A DNA stretch of 64,000 nt from Plectrocnemia conspersa (lineage: Eukaryota > Arthropoda > Insecta > Trichoptera > Polycentropodidae), in assembly GCA_009617715.1 (NCBI GenBank), contig VTFK01000474.1, positions 124,001 through 188,000 of the forward strand, read 5' to 3'. Both the position numbers and the translations under genes were made by a program. This document shows positions 1 to 12,770 of the stretch, one piece after another. The notes under the pieces are model-generated. The model ran no database searches. It was not told where the DNA came from and was given only the letters and a program-made list of their open reading frames with translations. The stretch's first letter is position 1. Each line of letters starts with the position of its first letter.

Positions 1-200
1 GCATTTTTTAGAAAATGTCATAAATGAGGTGGAATTTTCAATGAGAGTCGCCAGAAAACTTAGCGAATAAAGGCCTAGAAATCTTGGTGTCACAAATGTG
101 CGCAATCTACTCAACAACCCAACGTCAACAGTCCGACGTGGCTCAAAAATAATGATTTCACTGGGGCCTGGCGAAGAAAAAGAATAATTAAGAAAGGAAA
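1..200. other. Unique, G+C-richer segment at left edge
   Basis: This non-repetitive stretch has more CpG than the sequence after it and is cut by the window edge. No open frame or known motif is visible. It is compositionally like the islands that recur through the window. Confidence 0.35.
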
Positions 201-1220
201 GGCTAATTTAAATCTATTAGAAACGTGTTGTAAACGATTTATATAAATATAAATAATATATTTATAAAAGCTTAGTAAACGCTTAATCTTTTTTAAATAG
301 CAGTTTTAAAGCAGTTTTAAAGTGGTAAAGATTTAATTATCTGGATTTTTTTATTACCAACATCTAGTTATTATTTTCTAATTATTTTATTGATAACTGT
401 CTTAATGTTGTATTTCATGTAACGATTCGTCATTATTATTTTTACATAATATGTAATTATTTATTGTTAGGCACATTGTTTAGATCTAGAGAATAGTGAT
501 AATATTTAGCTGCGTATTTTTGGGTTTATAAAACAAATTTAGATTAAAAAATACTATTATATTTTGCTTGCAATAAAATAATAAAAATAAGTTTTTAATG
601 TTTGTCTTCTTTAGTATTTTTAGAAAAATATTTGATAAAGTATCTTTATTTAATATAAAGGATTAATAATAGTATTTTTAACTGTATTTACTATTCAAAA
701 ATCTGTATAAAAATTATATTTATATTTGATAAATACTATTTAGTATTGATTATTTAGTATAGAAATATAGTATACTACATATTAATAGGATTTAACTCAA
801 ATAAATTCTACACGTTTTTAAAAAATTCTTAAAGTATCTTAATATTTTTTTAATCACTCTGTATGTATAACCCTCGTGCGTTTTTCCAATTATACTGGAA
901 TTTATGCCAAGAGAAATATATGTATATACAATTTAATCATGGATTATTAAATTTTAATAAATGACAATTTAAAATCCGCGCATAACTAATAATTTCCGTC
1001 GATTAATTCAAAGCCTATTGTATAATATAATGTTCACAGTTTAGCTCCATTATTATTGCAATTAGTCGCTCTTTTGTATTTAATCTTTGAATATAAGCTA
1101 CGTAAACACGCGATTAAAATTCGCGCTGAGAAAATCCGCTTAAATTTGCATTTTAATACGACGAATCAGTAATATGGAGTACCTAATTTGATAAGTTCAA
1201 GTGATATTTAAAGAGTACTT
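201..1220. other. AT-rich intergenic or intronic DNA, nothing recognised
   Basis: Long A/T runs with scattered stops in all frames. I see no gene, repeat structure or transposon end. Confidence 0.6.
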
Positions 1221-1620
1221 GTGTTCACCTGGCGTTATAGTTTCAGCGCTGTGAGATTAATTCTCAGTTTATCTGCAGGATACAAAATATCTTGACGCTA
1301 TAATAAACGTTAAAGCTCCACAAGAAAATTAACCAAAGAGCAAAAGAGTCGAGCCTGCTTTAGCACAGAGCGAGAGAGAACTAATGGATGCACTTTAATT
1401 TCGGCTTTCCCGACCGCCGCCCCTCGTCGTTTTCCAGCCTCATCCACCGTTGCCAGCAAAATGGAAACCTTTGAAGAGTTTCTTGGCGTGAAAAGCCGAG
1501 CAAAACCACCCTCAAGAAATGGGAGTTTTTCATTAAGAAAATTTTATTAGCAAAATTTGTTTCCGCGTCGACTGTCGCGCGGTTATTCACAGTCGTTTGT
1601 ACAAAGAAACCAACACATTA
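1221..1620. other. G+C/CpG-richer island 1
   Basis: Unique sequence with a clear rise in G+C, especially 1380-1600. A 69-codon frame on the minus strand (1381-1590) has no recognisable domain and is probably incidental to the lower stop density. The island could be a regulatory element or an untranslated exon. Confidence 0.4.
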
Positions 1621-2994
1621 ATGCATACAAGCAATGTAATATTAAATTTTTTGTTAAAAAAAAACATTTGCAGATTACTAAATAATGTTAATAATATTAT
1701 TAAGCAATATGTAATAAATACAGTTTGTTACGTTTAATGGATATATAAATCCCAGATAATTTGCCTAAATATTTAATAAATTAATATATTTCTCTTTAAA
1801 ACTTAACTTATAACAAATCAACTTCTTATATTAGTTTATAATGTAAATAATTTTTTATGAAAATACAATCTTCTTACATCTCTAGGCAAATTTATTAATT
1901 ATTTTAGCATCGATCGAAATAAATAGTAGTCGGAAGGAGCAAGGTCTAGAAAGCAAAGTAGATACGATAAAAATCTAGATAAGATAGATAAGACTTCCAG
2001 CTGAGTTTCTTGATTTTATCGAGAGTTAATTTAGCCACATGGAGACGTGCATTGTTGTGTTATAGAATATTTACTTCCTAGTACAAACGATCCAGCTGAT
2101 GTTGTCCGATCTTCTGATGTTGTCCGATTCCAGACCTTGGCAACCACTAACGGCGGTTTTTCTCGGAAGATTAGTACAGTGGTTTTCTCTTGCCTTCTTT
2201 ACCACAGTTCCACAGCCATACTATTTAATACAACTCTGTCCGTGAATTTCTGTTTCCTTTTGATTTAATCTCAGAGGTAGCTTCCCCTAGATAAGTTAAG
2301 AATTATTTTGAATTAAGTTTTTTATGTGATTTATTTTCAGAATTAAGTTTTCTTAGATAATTTGTCTGCCAGACTTATAAAGCCTATCCCCCGGATTTAA
2401 TGTTAGAGTTGTCTTCTCTTATAAAAGTGGCGTTCCATCACTGACAAGTACTTTCTACCCGAAAAGGAATGACAAATCCCATTAGGTCAAGCTGCGCTCA
2501 TTTTAGAGCAGAAGCATTTTTTTGTCGCTATCCTAAAATCGTCATTGTGATGTAATATTTTATTAGGAAAGACTTGCTACGAGCTTACTCGTCACCATTC
2601 AGGTCTCGGCGCATCGCCACGATAGCTAACTCCAAACGTTTTCCCCCATTTGTAACCTGGGCACCCGTATAGAGCTCTACGTACGGGCTAACACAAACAT
2701 ATAGACGTGTACATTTTAAAAAAAAAAATACTAAAACACATACATTGATACAGTATTTATTTTTATATCAGCTAATAATATGCAAAATTGACTTATAGAT
2801 TAAATGTCATATAAAATCCATTAAATTCATTGATTACTGTCTAATAACTAATGGGCAGTTATTGATTTTATTCACACATAAACCGTAACAATTTTTTTTA
2901 ATTTTGATGTTTTCAGTGTTATTATGGTTTGACAATTTTATGTTGATGTCACTAATTTGTCGCTAAAATTGAGGGTTACTTATACTCAGCGTCT
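1621..2994. other. AT-rich DNA with a mixed-complexity middle part
   Basis: 1621-1910 and 2701-2994 are AT-rich and featureless. 1911-2700 is more complex and contains a 13-bp direct duplication (GATGTTGTCCGAT at 2098-2110 and 2116-2128). A 73-codon plus frame at 2047-2268 has no recognisable similarity. Confidence 0.45.
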
Positions 2995-3545
2995 TAATAG
3001 AGGTATCTCTATTTGGCATTTATATTTGCCGCACAAACTCGCAGATACGTATCCACAAATCCGACTTAAACGACCGTCCATTACGTAGTTGATCACAATA
3101 AAAGCTTGCTATTATATTTTACTAGATTTAGGAGTTTCGTAAAGCACAATCCTACCATACACACTAAATATTTTTTTATACAGTGAGCTCGGTCTTTGAG
3201 GTAGGTTTTGTTACTTGACCTTTGAATAGCTACTGTCTTTTACGACGATTATTGTCATACAATATCCATGTATCATCTCTGGATGTCAAGTAATCGAGAA
3301 TGATGCGTTGACTTGTTTTTTCCGCTTAATTCGCATGGAATCCATACACATTATCTCCAAATCTTCTTAATGTGTTTAAGCATTGTTGAATCAGACTTGT
3401 TTAGTTTCTCGAACAGTCGATTGAAAGTTTAAATAGGATTTGCTTCCATTTCTACAGCAATGACATTTGCTCTTTCACATTCAGGATTATTCTTAATATC
3501 GTAATTTCCTGATTAATTTTTTAAAAACATCTTGGACATTTACGG
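2995..3545 (-). mobile_element. Mariner (DD34D-type) transposase remnant
   Basis: Read on the minus strand with frameshifts, this matches the middle of a mariner transposase. Near 3340-3370 there is a degenerate WVPHEL-like block (read WIPCELSGKNKS). Near 3200-3290 comes DDTWILYDNNRRKRQ, the equivalent of the usual GDEKW..YDN..RKR block with the first catalytic Asp, then a stop, then LFKGQVTKPTSKTELT. Downstream, YCDQLRN corresponds to the family's YCQQL block. No inverted terminal repeats could be found. The copy is old, with stops and frameshifts throughout. The family is secure from motif order; the subfamily is not. Confidence 0.75.
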
Positions 3546-4040
3546 ATATTTATTAAATTACCTACTACCACTTTAAAAATGTTTTAAAGGCCGTTTTGGC
3601 ATTTTTTAAAGAAATTCATATAACATGCAATTTTCTATAAATTGGTAAAAACTCCGCCATGTAAATTTTGTGGCCCAATTTTTTTTATGAATATTAGAAA
3701 ATAAAGTCCAGATGTGCACCAACATAAGTTTCAACGACCAATAAACAACTCATTATAAAAACTCAAATTTATAAGAAAGACATTTATTTCGGAACTAAAA
3801 ATTATTTATCTAAGACATGCATTTTTTGCATTCCCTACTCGTGACATTAAAATAAAATTTGCGCGAAATTGTTTTGCAAGATTCTATATCTAGTAATGAA
3901 TAAAAATTAATAACGCCAAATGATTTTATGTACCTAAATTGTACTACATAGTCGAATTCCTAACTCGTGTTTGTTATGTACATGTTTTTATGCTTGTGTA
4001 TTAGTAGTATCTATAATCCAGATTTTTACAAGAAAATAAT
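3546..4040. other. AT-rich DNA, nothing recognised
   Basis: No open frame, terminal repeat or transposon motif seen. Part may be non-coding sequence of the adjacent mariner copy, which cannot be delimited. Confidence 0.4.
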
Positions 4041-4560
4041 AGAATAAATTCCCAGTTAACTCTGAATCGCGCAGCATTACACGATATAATCCGGATCGAA
4101 TTAAATTATTCGGAAGTCGCCGATTGGGTTTATTTTTAGGTTGAAAACATTTATTATGTTATCCCAGGGTGCCATCAGAAAATCGTTTTGTCCCACAGGA
4201 TTAGGGTGGGATCCAGTAAATTCGGGGTAATGTCACGAAAAGCAGAAGTCATCTCGGCAACATACGGGTTCCAAAAACCGACGATTTGGGAAGCGAAACG
4301 CATTTTTATACCTATTAAAACCAGTGGGAGGAGGTCAGGGGGATTTATGTATTAGGGGCGAGCAAGACCCGAGGAATTTCCGCAAAGCTCCTCCAATTCG
4401 GGAACAATCGTTGTGCAACGACGCCGTTAGGAAAATACGAAGCGGCTGATGAAAATTAGAAAGTCTGAGGAACAAGAACACGAGGGGAGAGAATGGTTTC
4501 GGAACTGGGGCATGAATGAATTTCGTATACAAACGAAACTTGTCACAAGCCGTAAACTAA
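4041..4560. other. G+C-richer island 2
   Basis: Unique block with CpG and G runs (for example GGTGGGATCC near 4205 and GGGAGGAGGTCAGGGGG near 4324). A 65-codon minus frame (4335-4532) is not domain-like. This is a candidate regulatory or conserved non-coding element, by composition only. Confidence 0.4.
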
Positions 4561-5990
4561 TTTAGATAAATTTCAAAAACAAATTCATAAATATTTAAGG
4601 TTTCCCAAAGTTAGCTATTTTAATTTTATTTTTCATAATATATATTAAAAACATACGAGAGATATTCTAAAAATAAAAATACAACAGAGAAAAAAACTAT
4701 TGCGACATTTTATTTTGGGATTACTTAATTAATTTAATAGTATACTTAATTTTAGTAAATAATAAAAAACTAAATTATTTATGTATGGCCAAATGTTACT
4801 TCCTAGGAACTGCAAAATATATAAAATACTGGATAGATATTTGTCAACTCTGTTGGTTGGTGTTATTATTACTGAGCACATAAAATTGAATTGATTTTGT
4901 TACCATAGATATAATTTAATCGTATTTGACACACAATCTTATTATTTTTTATAAATATAAGAAGCTGTTGCTTGACTAGCTTTCAAGGACAAAAAAATTA
5001 ATCGAGTGTAATATTGATTGTATGCGTACATATAATTATAATAATAATAAAAATAATATCGGGTTGTACCAGCCCTACGCATTTTTATCGCACGTATGGG
5101 TACGTGCGCGTATGCTAGTCTATATTCGCATGTGTTTAGCGCTTTTGTGTACACAAGATAATTTGAACATTCATACTTTTATTTATGTTATACAAATTTT
5201 TAAACGACCAAAAGAGTTTCTTCATATTTATTTAGACTATATAGTTTTTTATCGTTTTTAATTGTTATAAGCAATCAAAGATTTTTTCTCTAGATCTTAA
5301 ATACGATGAAATAGTAATCGCGTTACGTTAGTGTTAAGGTCAACAGCAAAAAGTTCAGTTTTAGTGTTAATACTGTAGCAAGAGAAAACATTAATTGACT
5401 GAGATTAAAACCTTGAGAAAATTCTGATGCAACAATGTTTTTAGATGACTTGTATTGCCCATATTTAACATAATGACAATAATTTAAGAACATAAAAAAA
5501 AAGTTTTAATGGGAAAATCAAAATCTATTCAATTTTTAAGGAATTAAAAGGCTTGACATACTTAAAAAAAATAAGAATGGCGACAAATACTCAATGGTTT
5601 GTCCGAAACTCAAATATACATAAAGATTTTAAAATATACACTATGCGATTATTTCGATAAACTTAAAGTAAATTACCATGACAGAAATATAAATCATTCT
5701 AACCCATTAGTTATAAACCTTAATAAGATAACATAAATATTTAAAAAAAAGTGCTAGCTAATTTAATAAAAAACAATTTTTTTTTTTTCTTCTTACTTTT
5801 TTTTTGCCATAAATAATAAATAAATAAAAGTAAGAACAAATTAATAGATACCCAGGTAAATGGCTTTGGCCAGGAACTGGAAGAAAAACAAATATTAGAC
5901 ACTGTATATTTAAAACTTAGTGTAGATAACATATACATATCTTTAAAATTTAAAATGGAATTTCATACTATATATAATAGTTTAAACTTC
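4561..5990. other. AT-rich DNA, nothing recognised
   Basis: A/T runs, including a poly-T/A patch at about 5776-5805 that creates spurious lysine- and phenylalanine-rich frames. Overlapping opposite-strand short frames at 4942-5261 are AT-rich chance frames. Confidence 0.5.
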
Positions 5991-7190
5991 GATGCTGCAG
6001 CAATGTGGTATAGTTGTCAGCGGGACAAAACCCAAATATTATCGTGAATTGCATGCTTACAATTTCCGGCGATAGACAGTAACTTCGGTCTATGTGTGTT
6101 GTAGGTTAAAAGGGTATTGCTTTTGCAAAGAATTGGAAGTCACGTAAACCAATGTATGTATGTGTTCAGTACATCTACATTGCGGTGTATAAATTATGTC
6201 AATGTATAAAAGTATGCCAATGAATACATATTATGTTAATGTTTATATAATACATGAGTTGGCAGTAGTCAAAATATTGCGGTATAAAATAATATAAAAA
6301 TATATTTTGATATTTGTACACCTATTTCAACTTTCGGACAATGTCAGTGTTTTATATTCCTTATGTGCTCGCAAAAAGCATAAAAAATGTTGAAAAACAC
6401 GCGCTGTGAACATAAAATATTTTTATGTTCCGAAACGTCTTCGACAAAGTAAGTCGGTTTTCGAATGCCTTAACATTGTGATGTTATCGAGTCGATCACT
6501 TTTTCTATTGACAATCTGTACACTCTCTTCACACACACAATAAAACCAAAACTATCAAAATGGAGAAAAAGGGCTCAGCGGCAACACAGCTTTTCTCGTT
6601 TTACTGCTAAATGCAAGAATATACGACCTGTCGTCCTATCAAAGCTGCTTTTACACATTTGCTAACTTATGCTTAGAAACTTTTCAAAGCGTACATTTAT
6701 TAATTAACTAGCTTATAAATTTGCTTTAACGGATTATCTGGTCTGTTTATTTCGAATTTATTTGAGAGAACGTCAAAAGTTTGTTATTTAAAATTTAAAG
6801 CGCTTAAAAATGTACACACAAGAAAGATCAAATTTGTTTAAAAACGAGATAAATATAATATATCAATTGTTCACTATCACCAATGCTAGTGTGTAAGTTT
6901 TAAGATAAAATAACCTGTTAGTGCTAAAATATTGCTTTTCAGATTTTTGCCCAAGGAAAAAATAATACTACGAGCCATTAGATAGTGTTAATGTACTATT
7001 GTTGATTTAATTTTTCAACTTTATAATTTGTTTTATTTATGATGATTTAAACAAATCATGAAATTATTTAAAATCAATTAAAATTTGGTCTTTAGTACAA
7101 AAGTAATTTATTGAAAAAATATTAAAAAATATTGCGCTGCCCAGCCAAGGGAATTTTAAATATTTGTAAAAAATAAATTCAATTCAAGAG
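5991..7190. other. Mixed block: moderately complex 5991-6650, then AT-rich
   Basis: 5991-6650 is unique and somewhat more complex, with CpG around 6400-6600. 6651-7190 is AT-rich. No coding, RNA or transposon signal could be named. Confidence 0.35.
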
Positions 7191-7860
7191 CGAACGACCT
7201 AAAATTCCGTTTCAAACATGCGGTTTGCTGATTAAAGGTCGCTGTTAAAAATTAAAGGTCTAATGTAACCCGCGTGGCTGGTAAAAATATATTTATGGCT
7301 CCCAATTTTAATTCGTCATTATACTTATATTTAGCCTTTTTGTCTCTAATCTTGCCGACCCGTAACATAAAGAATCACATACAGAAAACATTTGTTTTTA
7401 TTTTACAAACAAAAATAAATTACACCCAAAAGAGGGGGATAAAAAATTAAATTAAAGACCCAGATCGTATCCATTGGGCTTGGTGAATTATTAACACTCG
7501 CTTTATGGGCGGTTTGTTTTCAATTTGGAGCGATAGTGAAAACTAAGGCGGCTCACGGAGCAGATGAGGCATAAAGACGCTGTGCCAGAGATTAACGTTC
7601 GGTTCGTGTTTTACCCGGATATCACGTGCTTTCCCAGCTTTTCCTGTAGGGTTTTTCCCCTGTAATTGAATTGCCTGTTAACGCTCGAGGTATGACGTCA
7701 CAAGTGAGAGCCCTGTGCTAGGGTGTGAGGTGTTTCATCGACAAAGAGTTCGACGTATACAAATAGTATTAATGTGGCGTCCTTTTTAAAAGGGGCGCCA
7801 TTTAGCATTGTAGCTAGTCAAATGGAATATGGCGATAAAGCGAAATTAATAGAATCTACC
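7191..7860. other. G+C-richer island 3 with a palindromic CRE-like site
   Basis: Unique block with a marked rise in CpG between 7480 and 7830. It includes the full palindrome TGACGTCA at 7693-7700, the consensus for CREB/ATF-type bZIP factors, and GGGGCGCCATTT at about 7792. There is no coding frame of note. A regulatory role is inferred. Confidence 0.4.
7693..7700. promoter_or_regulatory. TGACGTCA palindrome (CRE/ATF-like)
   Basis: Exact 8-bp match to the CRE palindrome inside a CpG-richer island. One exact 8-mer is expected about once in a window this size, so only the island context makes it worth listing. Confidence 0.25.
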
Positions 7861-8330
7861 CTCAAATTATATGTCCCATGTATATGTGTATGTTGAAACC
7901 CTAATTCGGGTACGTTTATATTATAAGATGTGTATTCACTCAATTCGAGAGAAATGTGTATAAGCAACCATGTATTATTGTAACTATATAACCTTTACTT
8001 AATGGGTATTTTTTCCTTATTTTTTAATTTTGTAAAATCGTAGATTCTACTAAAAAATTATGCAATATTTCTAGTACATTTTTATTTATTTATATTTATT
8101 TTTTCAAGTTGGTGTTCCCTAAGATTTAAGCTAACCCGTTGCGATCCCGATGCTGTGCTAAGACTTGGAAGTTCGATCACTATGTATAATAAAAAAATGA
8201 CACATGCATTGGTATTATTTTGACGCAAATCAATCCAAGACGACGCTTTTTAATTATTTACAGAACAAAGCATCGTTTTTAAGCTTCTAAAAAATTATTA
8301 AAGCTAATATTAACCAAGCACATAACGCAA
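7861..8330. other. AT-rich DNA with a short complex patch
   Basis: Mostly featureless. A slightly more complex patch at 8105-8190 has no tRNA-like or coding structure when checked by eye. Confidence 0.4.
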
Positions 8331-8545
8331 AGCAAGAAAGAGGCCAGCCGGAATAATTGCTGATCTCCTCCTATTTCCCCAAAAATATATAAACCAGAAC
8401 GCTGATCCACGTGAATCACTTTACTACTTATACGAACCAGTATTTGACACGACTCTAAGTTTCACGATGTCATCTTCCGAGGGCACTAAAAAAATAAATT
8501 AGATTCAAAAACGTTGTTTAAAAATTCGTTGTTTAAAAATTTTTC
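8331..8545 (+). promoter_or_regulatory. Possible TATA-type promoter or LTR-like segment
   Basis: TATATAAA lies at 8386-8393 in locally complex sequence, followed 20-60 bp downstream by GC-containing DNA that could hold a start site. At 8512-8541 an exact 15-bp tandem duplication occurs (CGTTGTTTAAAAATT twice). No transcript, open frame or paired LTR is visible, and TATA-like strings are common in this AT-rich window. Confidence 0.2.
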
Positions 8546-8730
8546 CATAATAAATTTTAAAAGTATGTGATTTTATTAGCATATGTATCATATTTTTCAG
8601 CGTAAAATGGAATTATATAGTCATGTAGCTAGCTTACTTACACATGTTCAAGACTAGTGATTTATGTTTTAATATGAAGGTCATAAAATATTATAAAGAA
8701 TTTATAAATACCTCTCCATAAGCTTTCAAA
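8546..8730. other. AT-rich DNA, nothing recognised
   Basis: Short featureless spacer between the possible promoter and the next island. Confidence 0.4.
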
Positions 8731-9350
8731 GAAAAATTCTCACCCGGTGCAACACCCAATGCCATTTTCTCACCCAACCATCGTATCGCACACCAGTTCA
8801 AAGAGTCAAAGTGTGCTAATGTTTCGGTGCATTCACAGCTGAACAGTATTGCTCAAACACATGCTCAGGTTCATGTTCACAAATGAGAGTCAGTTCCATT
8901 AGCGCGCGACACGGAGCAGATAAACTCTCCGACGATATCTCACGGCATAATATAATGTATGCGGGTAGATAACGGTCCCGGCACTGGACAATTGCCGAAG
9001 ACACGTCCCACAGGATAAACTCGGAGTAGCTCCAAGCACATCCAGGAGGATGCTGCAATTTCGGACCCCGTTTAAATTATTCAACGGTCGCGGTTAACGC
9101 GCAGCCCGCGGTCGTTCCGATGTTAAAAATGCTCTTTAAAATATTTAAAATTGGACATGTTTTGAGCTTTAGGATGGCCCCGAGACCACAGCGGCGGACG
9201 TGGATCAATATTTAACTGAGTTCGTTTTAATGTCGGGCGCGGATGGACTTTTATGTACATTTTTAAGTGTGAATATGACGTTCGCGTGTTTTAATTATAA
9301 TAACGAATGGTTAAAGAATAAGCAAGCAGCGGTTGAGCTGCAGCACCCTA
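8731..9350. other. G+C/CpG-rich island 4
   Basis: One of the denser islands, with several CpG-rich patches (9090-9120, 9180-9250). Two overlapping minus frames of 80 and 61 codons (8816-9084) occupy different frames of the same bases and show no domain, so I treat them as chance. It could be a regulatory element or untranslated exon. Confidence 0.4.
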
Positions 9351-10370
9351 AAACATATATTGTAGTATAACAAATTAAATTTATAAAACTTTAAGGATTA
9401 GTTCTTCAATTTGATAATGGGCACTAAAGTGACAGGTAACATTATGCAAAGCATTACTGTATCATATTTATTTTTGATTGGCGTCTGTTGTGTGATAAGA
9501 TTTAGCCATCTGCACCGTTAGTCACAATTTGCGTCATCATTCAACTGAAATAAATCTTCTACACTTCATTAATACCAACTCACTTATAAAAGTTCAAGCC
9601 AACACATTACAATCCATGCAAAGACTATATAGATCAAATAAACCACGTCATTAATTTAATTTTTTGCGCCTATAAGTTTTGACCTTTGAGTTATAATTAA
9701 ATATATTTTCAAAGAAGCGTATATGCAATGAAGCATTTTCATAATTTTTTTGAGGGTTGCGTCGATAATTTCTGTGTATTTCAAGAGTTGTGGTCACGTC
9801 CTTTATTCTTGCCAGTCGTGGCTGGAAGGTCAGCGTTGAAGAACTCCATTTTGAAACTAGCTATCTAACCTTCTTACGAGAATATTATATAGATAGATAA
9901 CTACAAATATTAAAGATATATTTAATTAGAACAAATATACATATTATTTTTACATTACTATATGTATTATAATTGCCTTTCACGTGACCTCTTTTTTATT
10001 TAATTATCACATGAGCTTCTTCGACATATCTGCTTTTAAAGTAGTCAAATACCAGTTTCATGCCCACTCGCTGCGCACATCAGCTCTTACAGTCCTACTG
10101 TCTCTATCAGAATTTAGTCGTTACACATCTTCCTTCCCTACTTGCTAATCTTAAAAAACAACGGGGAAAAGTGACATACGCACATAAAGCTGCTACATAC
10201 AAATCAACATTGTGCACGCCAAGATCATCAACTTATTTTTCTGCTGAATATTGCAATACTTAATTTATTTGCTAGGGGAGGAGTACAATTTTCTAAATAA
10301 TTCTTGCTATGGAAATAAATGTTTGTTATAAAAATGAAGTGTCATGTTTTTATAAATAATGATTTAAAGC
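9351..10370. other. AT-rich DNA with mixed complexity
   Basis: No element boundary or gene is visible. The 67-codon plus frame at 10060-10263 has no recognisable motif. CACGTG E-box strings occur but are expected by chance. Confidence 0.45.
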
Positions 10371-10901
10371 ATTTTTCTGTTGCCTTAAAAAATTTAGGGT
10401 ACTTCCGAACAACAAATATGTTTAATTTTCATAAATAACAGACGATAAATAGTTAATCAATATATTATTTATAGTTTTAGAAAAAATTGACTCTTTTTAA
10501 TAAAGATTTATAGAGAGTTTTCTCTTTTAAGTTCAAAGAGTTGGAAAAAATTTGGTGAAAAATAATGCTAATTGCATCAAATTTAATATGAAAAATAGAT
10601 GCTATGACTATTGATAGATATTGTTTTATAGTATTTTTCTGCTTGCTTGAGAAATTTACATATTCCAAACAACAAATATGTTAAGTCTTTAGAATTAACA
10701 GATGATAATTGGTCAATTGAAATATGCTCAGTCGTAAATAACTAAAATGTATATATTACGTTTCATATGATTATAAAAAAATTATTTCTATAAAAAATTG
10801 TCTCTTATTAGTAAAGATTTATAGATAGTTTATTTTATGAAGTTTAAAGAGTTGGCAAAATATTGGTAAAAAATAATGCTAATTGCATCAAATTTAATAT
10901 G
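10371..10901. repeat. Two diverged tandem units with one near-invariant core
   Basis: Unit 1 (10371-10590) and unit 2 (10632-10901) align collinearly. Both begin with tttttctg, then carry AACAACAAATATGTT, then a shared TAAAGATTTATAGA block, and end with a conserved segment of about 30 bp containing AATAATGCTAATTGCATC. Unit 2 has an extra stretch of about 40 bp near 10725-10770. The core resembles a POU/octamer plus homeodomain site. The units could be an old tandem duplication or two copies of an unnamed repeat. Confidence 0.75.
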
Positions 10902-11940
10902 ACTTCAGAAAATTAAAAATAATAAAGTAATTTTGTTACAAATTCTTTCATTGCCGATTATTAAATACATTTTTTATATTGACTCAACATTTTCAACATA
11001 CGCAAAGAGTTTTATTATTTAAGTTTTAGGTCTGAAAAAAAAAAACTAATTTTTAAACACAATTTTCAATGGCAACTAAAAAATATAAATTGTGTTTACG
11101 CGTTTAAATAAACTTATATAAATCTTACCCAAAAGTGTAAATTTATATTTCAGTCTATTCAGCAAATAAACATTGCTTGTAAATACATGATTTTATGTTG
11201 TGAAAGTTCTAAAAACAAAATAACAACTATAATTTTTTATTATTATTTATTAAAATCAATGTACCGTAGCACGTTTAAATAAATGTATACCTTTAATAAA
11301 GTTATGTAAAAGTAAAACAAGAAATTTAAAGTTTTAATTAAATTTAAAATATATATCTACATATGTATATTATATATTTAACTAATTCTTGAATATTTTC
11401 TTAATCATGATAAACATAAGTACAAAGTTATGTTACAATTTTTTTTAAACAAGAAAAGCTTTTAAACTATTTAATTTACATTTTAGTTACAATAAAGCTT
11501 TGAAATAAAATATTTTTGACTTTTAGTGCGATGAAAATGGAATAACGGTCGACATAATAAATTACTGCGGACTAAAAGTGTTTGTTTATTTATTAAACAA
11601 GCTATTAACCTTTTATGTTTTACCTCTTTGTTTGACTGTCGAAATAGACTAAAAGTTATAATTAATTAATCTATGTGTGTATAATAGAATTGTAGAGAAA
11701 CGATAATTAACTATATGCATTTAAAAAGCGTATTTTTATTACTGTTAATATAATTTTTTTTTAAATTTATTTATGAAAATTGAATTGCAACTGATAAATT
11801 TTCTAATCAAATACCGATCTTTAAACCTTTTCAATACAGAAGTAGAATCACATAAATTATAATTTATATATATGTACACAATTACACATATATATAATTT
11901 TGTTATTGCATATTATATTATATAATATAATAAACTGTTT
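10902..11940. other. AT-rich DNA, nothing recognised
   Basis: Very AT-rich with A/T runs and short TA satellites (around 11350-11375 and 11865-11930). No coding or terminal-repeat signal. Confidence 0.5.
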
Positions 11941-12240
11941 TATTTAGAAAATAAAAAAAAATGCGAATTTATAACAATATGTGTTATAAGAAATTTAAAA
12001 TAATTTTACGTGAAAGGTTGTATTTTACAAAGGATCGTGGCATTTTGTTTAATGCGAATATGAAGTCTTACAAAGTAGATAATGTAAATAAGGCATTAAA
12101 AATTCTGGGTTTTGTGATGCGTAATGCAAGACAACAAAACCATGTAGTGATGAGCATAGAAAATACAAACAAATATTTTTGTTAAAATATCTGAAAAATT
12201 CATGAATATAATTTAATGAGCTCAAATACAATAAAAGGCA
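11941..12240 (+). mobile_element. Non-LTR retrotransposon fragment (jockey/CR1 type)
   Basis: A 74-codon frame (11961-12185) reads like the post-YADD part of a jockey/CR1-type reverse transcriptase. LYFTKDRGILFNANM corresponds to the family's KDLGV.FD block. DNVNKALKILGFVMRNAR corresponds to the 'HV..I..KA...LGF..R' block. After RNAR the family's LVRS..EY block is missing, so there is an internal deletion. Similarity resumes weakly (IENTNKYFC) before a stop. It is a 5'-truncated relic with no promoter or tail identified. Confidence 0.75.
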
Positions 12241-12770
12241 TAAATATAGTTAAGATATATTATGGTACACAAAAAAGGTGTTTTCCACAGCATTATGTAA
12301 ATTAAATAATAACTGATTAAACTAGTAATTTAGTGATTTTAAGGAATATTAATCTGGTTAAATACAAAGAACGTTTAATTAAATGCAGAATAACAGTTTT
12401 TGCGAATGACACCATCAAAATATAAAAATACACTTTTTCGAGTTGACTGGACATCTGTCTCACGTGTTCATATTCAAAGCCTGCAAAACTTTTAATATGT
12501 CTTATGATGGGATGAGCTCAAATAAACCAAATTAATTTTTTTAGATAAAGCCAAAGTTCACTCTAAATCTCGCATTGCTTTTAAAATTAAATACAAACCA
12601 GCTTCTAAAATAAATATTTCCAGAAATAGATATCTTTCATGTTTCACATCTTAAGTTAAAAAGCTTTAGATTATGATTTTTTAACTATGTATATAAATAT
12701 AAAATAGTGTATAAAATTTTAATTATTTTAACAATATACTAACAGGCGTGATTAAATTAACTCACCACAT
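12241..12770. other. AT-rich DNA, nothing recognised
   Basis: No open frame, repeat structure or transposon motif seen. Confidence 0.5.

Noticed and set aside
8105..8190. Possible tRNA around GTTCGATCAC
   Set aside because: No acceptor stem, D-arm or anticodon arm could be paired.
8816..9084. Two overlapping minus frames as a gene
   Set aside because: They use different frames of the same bases and show no recognisable motif.
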